Origin: Pedobacter hartonius
GTDB lineage: Bacteria > Bacteroidota > Bacteroidia > Sphingobacteriales > Sphingobacteriaceae
Assembly (NCBI RefSeq): GCF_900107535.1
Contig: NZ_FNRA01000016.1
Coordinates: 25,286-89,285, forward strand
Direction of reading: 5' to 3'
DNA: 64,000 nt
Made by a program: the position numbers and the translations under genes. Position 1 is the stretch's first letter, and the number at the start of each line of letters is the position of its first letter. Of the stretch, positions 33,223 through 41,283 are shown piece after piece. The notes beneath the pieces were generated by a model. It ran no database searches. It was not told the origin of the DNA and saw only the letters and a program-made list of their open reading frames with translations.

Positions 33223-34800
33223 TTAGAACGGCGCGTCCTCATCATTAAAATCATCCATGCGTGAAGGTTTGATGATCACATTACCGGATGGTTTATCGAA
33301 ATCTGCTGAAGGCAGCATTCCCGCACTCGGGCTGTCCATAGAGAATGAATTCGGTGGCATGAAGTCTTCCTCAAGATCGGTGAATTTCACATACTTACCG
33401 ATAAACCTTAAGGGAACGATACCGGTTTCACCATTCCTGTGTTTTGCGATGATCACCTCACCAACACCGGCCTGTGATCGTCCCTGTTCATCTTCAGTGA
33501 TCCCGTAATACTCGGGGCGGTACAGGAAGAGTACCATATCCGCATCCTGCTCAATGGAGCCAGATTCCCTCAGATCCGACAGGAGCGGACGTTTACCGTT
33601 CACACCTGGTCTCGATTCTACCGCACGGCTTAACTGAGACAGGGCCAGTACAGGGATGTTGAGTTCCTTGGCTACGGATTTCAGCGCCCTGGAGATACTA
33701 CCGATCTCCTGCTCACGGTTACCGCCACCGCTCTGCCCTTCACCTTTACCATGCATCAGCTGGAGGTAATCGATGATGATCATTTGTATATCGTACTGTG
33801 ATTTCAGTCTCCTGCATTTTGCCCTGAATTCAAAGATATTCAGCGCGGGGGTATCATCAATCAGCAGGGGAGCTTCCGTCAGCGTGCCGATCTTGCTGTG
33901 CAGCTGCTGCCATTCCCATTCTGCAAGGTTTCCCTTTCTGATCTTCTCCTGTTCGATCTCGGTTTCTCCGGAGATCAGACGATTTACGAGCTGAACGGAG
34001 GACATCTCCAGGGAGAATACCACTACAGGGCGTTTAAAATCTACCGAAGCATTTCTTGCACAGGTCAGCACGAAGGCTGTTTTTCCCATCGCAGGACGTG
34101 CTGCGATGATCACCAGATCTGATGGCTGCCATCCGCCGGTAATCCGGTCGAGGGCAGTGAAACCCGAAGGTACACCGGTTAATCCGTCAGATTTTGTCCG
34201 GAGTTCTTCCAGCGTAGCGAGAGATTGTTTGATGATCTCGTCCATTTTCTGGGTATCCCTGCGCAGGTTATTCTGGGCAATATCAAAAAGCCCTTTTTCT
34301 GCATTGTCCAGCAGGTCAAATATATCTGTGGTATCTTCGTAAGCATTCTGGATGATCTCTGAAGAGATCCTGATCAGTTCCCGCTGTATATATTTCTGGG
34401 AGATGATCCTTGCGTGGTATTCTATATTGGCCGCAGATGCCACACGGTTGGTCAGGTTGGTCACGTAATAGGCACCACCCACCATTTCCAGCGTGCCCAA
34501 CGTTCTCAGTTCTGCAGTAACGGTTAATATATCAACCGGCTTGGATTTCTGGAAAAGCAGCGCGATCGCTTCAAATATCTTTTTATGGGCTTCATCATAG
34601 AAAACATCGGGCTTCAGGATATCAATTACAGTTGATAAGGCATCTTTTTCCAGCATCAGTGCACCAAGAACAGCTTGTTCCAGGTCGAGCGCCTGAGGTG
34701 GTATTTTACCCTGTCCCATGGTAGGTACAGCCAGCCTGTTTTTTTTGGAAGATGTATAATTTTGTCTCTCCTGACCTTGTGATCCGTTATCCATATTCAT
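33223..34800 (-). CDS. dnaB: Replicative DNA helicase
   Basis: DnaB is the hexameric 5'-3' helicase at the replication fork. The 525-residue product (from the ATG at 34800) has the N-terminal helical DnaB domain beginning Gln-Ala-Leu-Asp-Leu-Glu-Gln-Ala-Val-Leu-Gly-Ala. The ATPase domain has Walker A Ala-Arg-Pro-Ala-Met-Gly-Lys-Thr-Ala near 233, Asp-Tyr-Leu-Gln-Leu-Met near 344, and a later Arg-Glu-Ser-Gly-Ser-Ile-Glu-Gln-Asp-Ala-Asp. No intein interrupts it. A short acidic tail ends it. Two tandem TATTTTTG boxes lie immediately upstream, and a DnaA-box-like site is about 120 bp further. Confidence 0.95.
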   Translation of the reverse strand: MNMDNGSQGQERQNYTSSKKNRLAVPTMGQGKIPPQALDLEQAVLGALMLEKDALSTVIDILKPDVFYDEAHKKIFEAIALLFQKSKPVDILTVTAELRTLGTLEMVGGAYYVTNLTNRVASAANIEYHARIISQKYIQRELIRISSEIIQNAYEDTTDIFDLLDNAEKGLFDIAQNNLRRDTQKMDEIIKQSLATLEELRTKSDGLTGVPSGFTALDRITGGWQPSDLVIIAARPAMGKTAFVLTCARNASVDFKRPVVVFSLEMSSVQLVNRLISGETEIEQEKIRKGNLAEWEWQQLHSKIGTLTEAPLLIDDTPALNIFEFRAKCRRLKSQYDIQMIIIDYLQLMHGKGEGQSGGGNREQEIGSISRALKSVAKELNIPVLALSQLSRAVESRPGVNGKRPLLSDLRESGSIEQDADMVLFLYRPEYYGITEDEQGRSQAGVGEVIIAKHRNGETGIVPLRFIGKYVKFTDLEEDFMPPNSFSMDSPSAGMLPSADFDKPSGNVIIKPSRMDDFNDEDAPF

Positions 34801-34805
34801 AAGAA

Positions 34806-34823
34806 CAAAAATATACAAAAATA
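34806..34823 (-). promoter_or_regulatory. Tandem -7 boxes ahead of dnaB
   Basis: On the minus strand TATTTTTG occurs twice, at 34823-34816 and 34813-34806. The distal copy is better placed for transcription of dnaB from its ATG at 34800. Confidence 0.35.
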
Positions 34824-34918
34824 CACTCCTGACGCGAATTGTTTTTGCACATTTTGAAGGATTGCTTTATCCTTTTTTGCTCCTTTTCCCGGGCACGCGG
34901 AAATTGCTAACATGAACC

Positions 34919-34927
34919 TGTGGATAA
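34919..34927 (-). promoter_or_regulatory. DnaA-box-like 9-mer between dnaB and rlmB
   Basis: The minus strand reads TTATCCACA, the DnaA-box consensus, at 34927-34919, within an imperfect 10-bp inverted repeat (34911-34936). About 0.5 perfect 9-mers on either strand are expected by chance in 64 kb, so the location beside dnaB is the main support. Confidence 0.3.
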
Positions 34928-34980
34928 GCAGGCTCATGGCTGCTATAAAAAATGAATGCCTCAGTTCTCATAATTTCGGC

Positions 34981-34988
34981 TATTTTTG
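34981..34988 (+). promoter_or_regulatory. rlmB -7 box
   Basis: TATTTTTG lies 17 nt before the rlmB ATG. The -33 element is not clear. Confidence 0.35.
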
Positions 34989-35005
34989 CACGTAAAATAA
35001 AATAA

Positions 35006-35773
35006 ATGGAAAACTTTAGAAGGTCTCCCAGACCTAAAGAAAATAATGAATTCGTTTTTGGTATCCGTGCTGTAATAGAAGCGATTAAAGCGGGGAAAGA
35101 TATAGAAAGCTTATATATGCAAAGGGGGCTTACGGGAGAGATCATTCCTGAGTTGAAAGGCTTATTAAAAGATACAGACATCCCGGTACACAATGTTCCC
35201 ATTGAAAAACTGAACAGGATGACGCAAAAAAATCACCAGGGTGTGATTGCCGTGATCTCTTCCATTACCTTTCAGAAGATCGAAGATATCATCCCGCTGA
35301 TATATGAAAAAGGAGAGGTACCGCTGATCCTGATTCTGGACGGAATTACTGATGTAAGGAATATGGGCGCTATCGCGAGAACTGCTGCATGTACCGGCGT
35401 GCATGCGATTGTTGTGCCCGCAAAGAATTCTGCACAGATCAATGCTGATGCGATAAAAACTTCTGCCGGTGCTTTATTTACCATTCCGGTTTGCCGTCAT
35501 CAGAATCTGCATAAAACAGCATTGTATCTTCAGGAGTGTGGTTTGCAGATTGTTGCCTGTACCGAGAAAACAAGTGACCTGATCTATGCACCGGATTATA
35601 CTGTACCTACGGCGATTGTGATGGGGGCAGAAGACGAAGGGATTTCAAATGAGATCATGCGTATGGCCAACCACCTGGCGAAGATCCCGATGTTCGGAGA
35701 GATTGGCTCGCTGAATGTTTCCGTTTCTACAGGGGTGATCCTTTATGAAGCGATCAGGCAGCGTACCACCTAG
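35006..35773 (+). CDS. rlmB: 23S rRNA (guanosine-2'-O)-methyltransferase, RlmB/TrmH family
   Basis: The 255-residue product is a SPOUT methyltransferase with the RlmB layout: an N-terminal substrate-binding domain starting Phe-Gly-Ile-Arg-Ala-Val, then the knotted SAM domain. SPOUT motifs are Asp-Gly-Ile-Thr-Asp-x-Arg-Asn-Met-Gly-Ala-Ile-Ala-Arg-Thr-Ala (about 112-127), Gly-Ala-Glu-Asp-Glu-Gly-Ile-Ser (about 210-217) and Leu-Asn-Val-Ser-Val-Ser-Thr-Gly-Val-Ile-Leu-Tyr-Glu near the C-terminus. RlmB methylates G2251 of 23S rRNA. The family also includes tRNA methylases, so the precise target is inferred. It is divergent from dnaB. Confidence 0.87.
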   Translation: MENFRRSPRPKENNEFVFGIRAVIEAIKAGKDIESLYMQRGLTGEIIPELKGLLKDTDIPVHNVPIEKLNRMTQKNHQGVIAVISSITFQKIEDIIPLIYEKGEVPLILILDGITDVRNMGAIARTAACTGVHAIVVPAKNSAQINADAIKTSAGALFTIPVCRHQNLHKTALYLQECGLQIVACTEKTSDLIYAPDYTVPTAIVMGAEDEGISNEIMRMANHLAKIPMFGEIGSLNVSVSTGVILYEAIRQRTT

Positions 35774-35828
35774 TTTTGTGCTGATGTGTTAGCTCCGGCA
35801 GGCCTGGTCAACACATCAGCAATAAGAT

Positions 35829-36935
35829 TTAAATAAACCGCTGCCCGAAGTTGGACTTTACATCTGCCACAATTTGTTTCACGCTCTGTTCTTCCGTCCG
35901 CGGGCAGATCAGCAGCGTATTGTTGGATTCTACAACGATGTAATCGTGTAAACCCTGCAGGATTACCAATTTATCTTCAGGAACATTTACCATACAATTG
36001 GAAGAATTGAACATCATGACCTGCTCTGAAGGCATTACGGCATTGCCGACATAATCCTTATCGGCCATATCATAAATAGAGGCCCAGGTACCCAGGTCAG
36101 ACCAGCCGAAGTCAGTAGGCAGCACATACACATTGTCTGCCTTTTCCATGATTGCGAAATCGATAGAGATGTTGGTACATTGTGTATAGGCATTGGCAAT
36201 AAAGTCCTTTTCTTCCGGGGTGTTGTAGGAGGATGCCCCTAAATGGAAGATATCGTACATTTCAGGCAGATGCGTACTGAAAGCATCGCTGATAGCGTTT
36301 ACTGACCAAACGAAGATCCCTGCATTCCAAAGAAAATCACCGCTTTGAACAAATGACTTTGCAAGTTCAAGGTTCGGTTTTTCGGTGATCAGCTTCACTT
36401 TGTGAATGCGGTCATCTGCAGGAAGGGTGTTTTCTATAAACTGAATATAGCCGTAACCGGTATCGGGTCGGGTTGGTTTGATGCCAAGGGTGATAAGGCA
36501 ATGGTTTTCCCTTGCAGCTTTCAGTGCTTCTTCGATGGCACCGACAAAGCGTTCGAGGTTGGCTATGGTATGATCGGACGGGGCAACGATAATGGTTGCA
36601 TTGGGATTGATCTCTGCGATTTTCATTGATCCGTAAGCGATGCAGGGAGCGGTGTTGCGCATGATCGGCTCTGCCAGTATCTGGTTGTCTGAAAGTTCAG
36701 GAAGTTGCTTTTTGACGATATCTGTATAGATCTCGTTGGTGACAACAAAAATGTTCTCCGGCGGACAGATCTTTAAAAAACGGTCGTATGTACTTTGGAT
36801 CAGTGTTTTACCGACACCAAAAAAATCAATGAACTGTTTTGGGTGTTCTATTCTGCTTACGGGCCAGAAACGGCTTCCAACACCGCCAGCCATAATTAGG
36901 ACAAAATTATCTTCGTTCATAATGTGGTTAGACAT
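35829..36935 (-). CDS. manC: Mannose-1-phosphate guanylyltransferase
   Basis: The 368-residue product makes GDP-mannose from GTP and mannose-1-phosphate for exopolysaccharide, O-antigen or glycan synthesis. The nucleotidyltransferase signature Met-Ala-Gly-Gly-Val-Gly-Ser-Arg-Phe-Trp-Pro is at about residues 15-25, followed by Pro-Lys-Gln-Phe. The Glu-Lys-Pro motif is near 190 and the Trp-Asn-Ala-Gly-Ile-Phe signature near 209. The length matches the single-domain GMP form without a fused isomerase. It starts 3 nt after the kdsD stop, so kdsD-manC are co-transcribed. An ATG five codons in is an alternative start. Confidence 0.92.
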   Translation of the reverse strand: MSNHIMNEDNFVLIMAGGVGSRFWPVSRIEHPKQFIDFFGVGKTLIQSTYDRFLKICPPENIFVVTNEIYTDIVKKQLPELSDNQILAEPIMRNTAPCIAYGSMKIAEINPNATIIVAPSDHTIANLERFVGAIEEALKAARENHCLITLGIKPTRPDTGYGYIQFIENTLPADDRIHKVKLITEKPNLELAKSFVQSGDFLWNAGIFVWSVNAISDAFSTHLPEMYDIFHLGASSYNTPEEKDFIANAYTQCTNISIDFAIMEKADNVYVLPTDFGWSDLGTWASIYDMADKDYVGNAVMPSEQVMMFNSSNCMVNVPEDKLVILQGLHDYIVVESNNTLLICPRTEEQSVKQIVADVKSNFGQRFI

Positions 36936-36937
36936 AA

Positions 36938-37906
36938 TTATATTAAACCTTCATGTAAAAGGTCGTGCAAATGTACAATACCAAAGTAACCTTTGGCATC
37001 GGTAACTAACAATTGTGTAATATTATATTCACGGATGAGTTCAAAAGCAGTGACAGCTAATGTATCTTTATCTATCGTTTTGGGATTGTTGTTCATAATT
37101 TCACTTGCAGTGAGATCAGTCAGGTTCGGATATTTCTCCAGCATTCTTCTAATATCGCCGTCGGTAATGATACCCTTTATCTGATGATTTGCATCAACAA
37201 CAACCACGGCACCTAAACGGTTTTTACTAATTGCAATTATCACGTCTTTAACAGATGCTGCCGGCGAAACACTGGGTTTCGCATTACGCTGCGCCAGTTC
37301 AGATACTTTGAGATATAATTTTTTCCCGAGGGAGCCGCCCGGATGAAAACGTGCGAAATCATCGGCGTTAAAGTCGCGCGCCATCAGCAGGCTTACCGCC
37401 AGTGCATCGCCCATGGCCAGTTGTGCCGTGGTGCTGGTAGTGGGGGCAAGGTTATTAGGGCAGGCTTCTTTATCTATGGAAGTATTCAGGATCAGGTCCG
37501 CATGTTTTGCCAGCTCAGATTCCACCTGGCCCACCATGCCGATCAGCAGGTTGCCCGCCTGTTTGAGCAGGGGGGTAAGTACCTTGATTTCGGGGGTATT
37601 TCCGCTCTTGGAAATGCAGATGACGATATCGTTTTTTTGTATCATCCCGAGGTCTCCGTGTACCGCATCAGAGGCGTGCATATAGCTGGAAGGAGTGCCC
37701 GTAGAATTAAAAGTAGCGACAATTTTTTGAGCTATTATAGCGCTTTTACCGATTCCCGTGACGATCACACGGCCCTTTCCGGCAAGAATATGCTCCACAA
37801 TAGCTACAAAATCGTCATTTACATACGAAATTAGCCCGAGAATTGCATGCGCTTCGGCCTGTAAAGTGTTGATCCCCGCCTCAATAATTGATTTTTTACT
37901 TTTCAA
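36938..37906 (-). CDS. kdsD: KpsF/GutQ-type arabinose-5-phosphate isomerase
   Basis: KdsD interconverts ribulose-5-phosphate and arabinose-5-phosphate, the first step of Kdo synthesis. With a TTG start at 37906 the product is 322 residues, the usual length: an N-terminal SIS domain (Thr-Gly-Ile-Gly-Lys-Ser-Ala near 47, Ser-Lys-Ser-Gly-Asn-Thr-Pro-Glu near 100, Phe-His-Pro-Gly-Gly-Ser-Leu-Gly-Lys near 190) and two CBS domains. The same frame runs upstream to 38050, but that would overlap recQ and adds a non-homologous hydrophobic leader. manC follows immediately, and kdsA lies across recQ. Confidence 0.9.
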   Translation of the reverse strand: MKSKKSIIEAGINTLQAEAHAILGLISYVNDDFVAIVEHILAGKGRVIVTGIGKSAIIAQKIVATFNSTGTPSSYMHASDAVHGDLGMIQKNDIVICISKSGNTPEIKVLTPLLKQAGNLLIGMVGQVESELAKHADLILNTSIDKEACPNNLAPTTSTTAQLAMGDALAVSLLMARDFNADDFARFHPGGSLGKKLYLKVSELAQRNAKPSVSPAASVKDVIIAISKNRLGAVVVVDANHQIKGIITDGDIRRMLEKYPNLTDLTASEIMNNNPKTIDKDTLAVTAFELIREYNITQLLVTDAKGYFGIVHLHDLLHEGLI

Positions 37907-37994
37907 AGAGAATTTATTAGTATATTGATGCTTTAATTGACGCAAAATTATGTTATTTTGAATCAAAAATAGCACTGAATATTTTATACACAAA

Positions 37995-40184
37995 ATGGAC
38001 GTGAAAAAGTCGTTGTTTGACAACTTACAAACCTTCTTTGGTTTCGACAACTTTAAAGGCGATCAGGAATCAATTATTACTAATGTTCTTGAGCGCAAAA
38101 ACACCTTCGTGATTATGCCCACAGGTGGAGGTAAATCTATCTGTTATCAATTACCGGCACTCATGTCTGAGGGCACTGCCATTGTGATATCGCCGCTGAT
38201 TGCGCTGATGAAAAATCAGGTGGACCAGCTCAGGGCATTCGGTGGCAGCGATAGCATTGCACATTTTCTGAATTCTTCGCTGAACAAATCGGAAATTACA
38301 CAGGTAAAGAATGACCTGCTCAGTGGACAGACCAAGTTATTATATGTGGCACCGGAATCTTTATCCAAAGCGGATAATATTGAATTCCTTAAACTCATTA
38401 CTATATCTTTTGTTGCGGTTGATGAAGCCCATTGTATTTCGGAATGGGGACATGATTTTCGTCCGGAATACCGGCGGATCAGACAGGTGATCAGTGGCCT
38501 CGGCCCTGATATTCCAATTATTGCCCTGACAGCTACGGCGACCCCAAAGGTACAGCAGGATATTATCAAAAACCTGCAGATGAGCGATGCCACGCTGTTC
38601 AAATCCTCCTTTAACAGGCCTAACTTATTTTATGAGATCCGCCCTAAAAGAGATGTGCTGAAAGAAATCATCCGGTACATCAAATACAATACAGGGAAGT
38701 CTGGCATTATCTATTGCCTGAGCAGGAAGAAGGTGGAGGAAGTAGCAGAAGCATTGAACCTCAACGGGATCAAGGCTTTGCCCTATCATGCCGGGCTGGA
38801 ACCTAAGGTGCGTGCGGATACCCAGGATAAGTTTCTGATGGAAGATGCCGAAGTGATCGTTGCTACGATTGCCTTTGGTATGGGGATTGACAAGCCGGAT
38901 GTGCGTTTTGTGATCCACCATGATATCCCCAAGAGTATGGAAGGCTATTACCAGGAAACCGGCAGGGCAGGCCGTGATGGCGGGGAAGGTGTTTGTATCG
39001 CGTTTTACGCACAGAAGGATGTAGATAAACTGGCGAAATTCATGAAAGATAAACCTGTTGCCGAACGTGAGATCGGCACGCAGATCCTGAAAGAAGTGAT
39101 AGACTATGCTGAATCCGGCGTATGCCGCAGAAAGCAGATCCTGCATTATTTCGGTGAGAACTTCAATGAGGCCGGCTGTAACTGCATGTGTGATAACTGC
39201 AAGAAACCCAAACAGCTGTTTGAAGCTGAAGAATATCTGAAAACACTGTTGCTGATGATCAGGGATATCGGGGAGAAATTTGATGATGCCCATATCCTGA
39301 ATGTCCTGATGGGATCGGAAACAGCACAGACCATTGCTTATGAACACAGTAAATTGCCTGAGTTTGGTTTAGGCAGGGTGGAAGGCGAGAACCTTTGGAA
39401 ATCTTTGGTAAGACAGGCGGTTTTAAATAACTTTCTGTCAAAAGATATTGATAATTACGGCCTGCTAAGGCTCACCAACTCTGGTGTAGACTTTATTGCG
39501 AATCCATATGGCCTTAAATTTATCCTGAATGAACCGATTGAAAGCGCGTCAGACGATGATGAGGATGATGTGAAACATGGCAGCGGAACTTTGGATACGC
39601 AGTTGCTGCAACTGCTGAAAGACCTCAGGAAAAAGATTGCGAAACAGAAGAATGTTCCTCCGTTCGTAGTTTTCCAGGATCCTTCGCTGGAAGAGATGTG
39701 TACGCATTATCCTATTTCTATGGAAGAGCTGAAGCAAATCTCGGGTGTCGGAAACGGGAAGGCACTGAAGTTTGGTACGCCGTTCCTGGAGCTGATCAAA
39801 AAGTACGTGACCGATAATGATATTGAAAGGCCTATAGACCTGATTATCAAAACTCAGGCGAATAAATCCCAGTTGAAGGTATCCATTATACAGAATGTGG
39901 ACAGGCAGATCGGGCTGGAAGATATCGCTAAATCTAAAGGCATCACTTATTTTGAGATCCTGAAAGAGATTGAAGCCATCGTGAATTCCGGTACCAAGCT
40001 GAACCTCAACTACTTTGTAGATGAGATCATGGATGATGACCGCCAGGATGAAGTGTTTGATTACTTCCGCTCTGCCGAGAATGACTCTATCGATGAGGCA
40101 CTGAAGGATTTGGGCGAGACGGATTATACCCGTGAAGAGATACAGTTAATGCGAATCAAGTTCATGTCTGAACTTGGAAATTAA
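37995..40184 (+). CDS. recQ: ATP-dependent DNA helicase RecQ
   Basis: The 729-residue 3'-5' helicase acts in recombination and stalled-fork repair. Walker A is Thr-Gly-Gly-Gly-Lys47-Ser, Walker B is Asp-Glu-Ala-His-Cys-Ile-Ser-Glu-Trp-Gly near 141-150, motif VI is Gln-Glu-Thr-Gly-Arg-Ala-Gly-Arg-Asp-Gly near 317-326. The RQC zinc ligands are Cys residues in Cys-Arg-Arg-Lys-Gln and the Cys-Asn-Cys-Met-Cys-Asp-Asn-Cys cluster near 395-402. A winged helix and an HRDC domain (about 525-600) follow, then an extra C-terminal region. It is divergent from kdsD and 8 nt upstream of kdsA. Confidence 0.96.
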   Translation: MDVKKSLFDNLQTFFGFDNFKGDQESIITNVLERKNTFVIMPTGGGKSICYQLPALMSEGTAIVISPLIALMKNQVDQLRAFGGSDSIAHFLNSSLNKSEITQVKNDLLSGQTKLLYVAPESLSKADNIEFLKLITISFVAVDEAHCISEWGHDFRPEYRRIRQVISGLGPDIPIIALTATATPKVQQDIIKNLQMSDATLFKSSFNRPNLFYEIRPKRDVLKEIIRYIKYNTGKSGIIYCLSRKKVEEVAEALNLNGIKALPYHAGLEPKVRADTQDKFLMEDAEVIVATIAFGMGIDKPDVRFVIHHDIPKSMEGYYQETGRAGRDGGEGVCIAFYAQKDVDKLAKFMKDKPVAEREIGTQILKEVIDYAESGVCRRKQILHYFGENFNEAGCNCMCDNCKKPKQLFEAEEYLKTLLLMIRDIGEKFDDAHILNVLMGSETAQTIAYEHSKLPEFGLGRVEGENLWKSLVRQAVLNNFLSKDIDNYGLLRLTNSGVDFIANPYGLKFILNEPIESASDDDEDDVKHGSGTLDTQLLQLLKDLRKKIAKQKNVPPFVVFQDPSLEEMCTHYPISMEELKQISGVGNGKALKFGTPFLELIKKYVTDNDIERPIDLIIKTQANKSQLKVSIIQNVDRQIGLEDIAKSKGITYFEILKEIEAIVNSGTKLNLNYFVDEIMDDDRQDEVFDYFRSAENDSIDEALKDLGETDYTREEIQLMRIKFMSELGN

Positions 40185-40192
40185 ATTGGGAA

Positions 40193-41008
40193 ATGATCAA
40201 TTTCGAATTAGATAAATTAAAATATACAACATCCGGTAATTTCTTTTTAATGGCTGGCCCCTGCGCAATTGAAGGGGAGGAAATTGCCTTAAGGATCGCG
40301 GAGAAACTCGTGACTATCACGGATAAACTGGAAATCCCTTTCATCTTTAAAGGTTCATACAGAAAAGCCAACCGCTCTAAAGGCGATAGCTTTACCGGTA
40401 TAGGGGATGAAAAAGCATTAAAGATTCTGGAAAAAGTAGGGCAAACCTTCGGTGTGCCTACAGTAACGGACATCCACGAAAGCGACGAGGCTGCTATGGC
40501 TGCTGCTTATGTGGACGTGCTGCAGATCCCGGCCTTCCTGTGCCGCCAAACTGACCTGTTGATCGCTGCTGCGAAAACAGGGAAGGTAGTGAACGTTAAA
40601 AAAGGGCAGTTCCTTTCTGCCGGTTCAATGAAATTCGCAGTAGAGAAAATCAATGATTCCGGAAATCAAAGGGTGATCCTGACAGACAGGGGAAACACTT
40701 TCGGCTATCAGGACCTGATTGTTGACTACAGGGGATTACCGGAAATGCAGAGTTTTGGCGTACCTGTTGTAATGGATGTGACCCATTCGCTGCAGCAGCC
40801 TAACCAAAGTTCCGGTGTTACGGGCGGAAAACCACAACTCATAGAAACTATTGCCAAAGCTGCTATTGCGGTAGGAGCAGACGGTTTGTTTATCGAGACT
40901 CACCCTGATCCTGCAAATGCGAAATCTGATGGCGCAAATATGCTTCAGATCGATTTGTTGGAAGATTTAATGGTGAAGCTGATCAGGATCAGGCAAGCTG
41001 TGATTTAG
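40193..41008 (+). CDS. kdsA: 3-deoxy-8-phosphooctulonate synthase (Kdo-8-P synthase)
   Basis: KdsA condenses arabinose-5-phosphate and PEP into Kdo-8-phosphate for lipopolysaccharide. The 271-residue length is typical. Family motifs are Ala-Gly-Pro-Cys-Ala-Ile-Glu at about 21-27, Phe-Lys-Gly-Ser-Tyr-Arg-Lys-Ala-Asn-Arg-Ser near 53-63, Ile-Pro-Ala-Phe-Leu-Cys-Arg-Gln-Thr-Asp near 112-121, Asn-Val-Lys-Lys-Gly-Gln near 134, and Asp-Val-Thr-His-Ser near 196. It follows recQ by 8 nt, so it is probably read from the recQ promoter, and it uses the product of kdsD across the way. Confidence 0.97.
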   Translation: MINFELDKLKYTTSGNFFLMAGPCAIEGEEIALRIAEKLVTITDKLEIPFIFKGSYRKANRSKGDSFTGIGDEKALKILEKVGQTFGVPTVTDIHESDEAAMAAAYVDVLQIPAFLCRQTDLLIAAAKTGKVVNVKKGQFLSAGSMKFAVEKINDSGNQRVILTDRGNTFGYQDLIVDYRGLPEMQSFGVPVVMDVTHSLQQPNQSSGVTGGKPQLIETIAKAAIAVGADGLFIETHPDPANAKSDGANMLQIDLLEDLMVKLIRIRQAVI

Positions 41009-41110
41009 TTCAACTGCTTAGACCGGTTAAGTTTAACTTTTCTTCTTCAGGATATGTTGCTATATTAATTTGCAGAAGCCTGGTAAATTGAGTGTATTCA
41101 TGCTTTGCTG

Positions 41111-41194
41111 AATAAAAGTATATACTATATTCCGGCTGCATTAATTTGCTGCGCAAAAGAACGCTGAGGCCGTCATATAGTTTATACTTTTATT
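41111..41194. repeat. 20-bp inverted repeat between kdsA and the OmpA-family gene
   Basis: Arms 41111-41130 and 41175-41194 match at 19 of 20 positions around a 44-nt loop. The repeat lies between convergent genes, in a 275-bp gap without a coding frame. The A/T-rich ends suit a bidirectional terminator, or the remnant of a small mobile repeat. Confidence 0.6.
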
Positions 41195-41283
41195 TTAAGA
41201 TTATCTGCAGCGAGGTGCTTAGGGGAAATCCAGAAAGAAAGGCGTGTTAACCAGGTATTTAGCGATCAGGTGCAGCAGCAATC

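Noticed and set aside
36938..38050. ATG at 38050 as the kdsD start
   Set aside because: It overlaps the divergent recQ start and adds about 48 residues without family resemblance; TTG at 37906 gives the standard length.
41221..41283. Short open stretch after the OmpA-type gene as a gene end
   Set aside because: Only about 22 codons are open on the minus strand, with no start and an upstream stop, so it is treated as non-coding.
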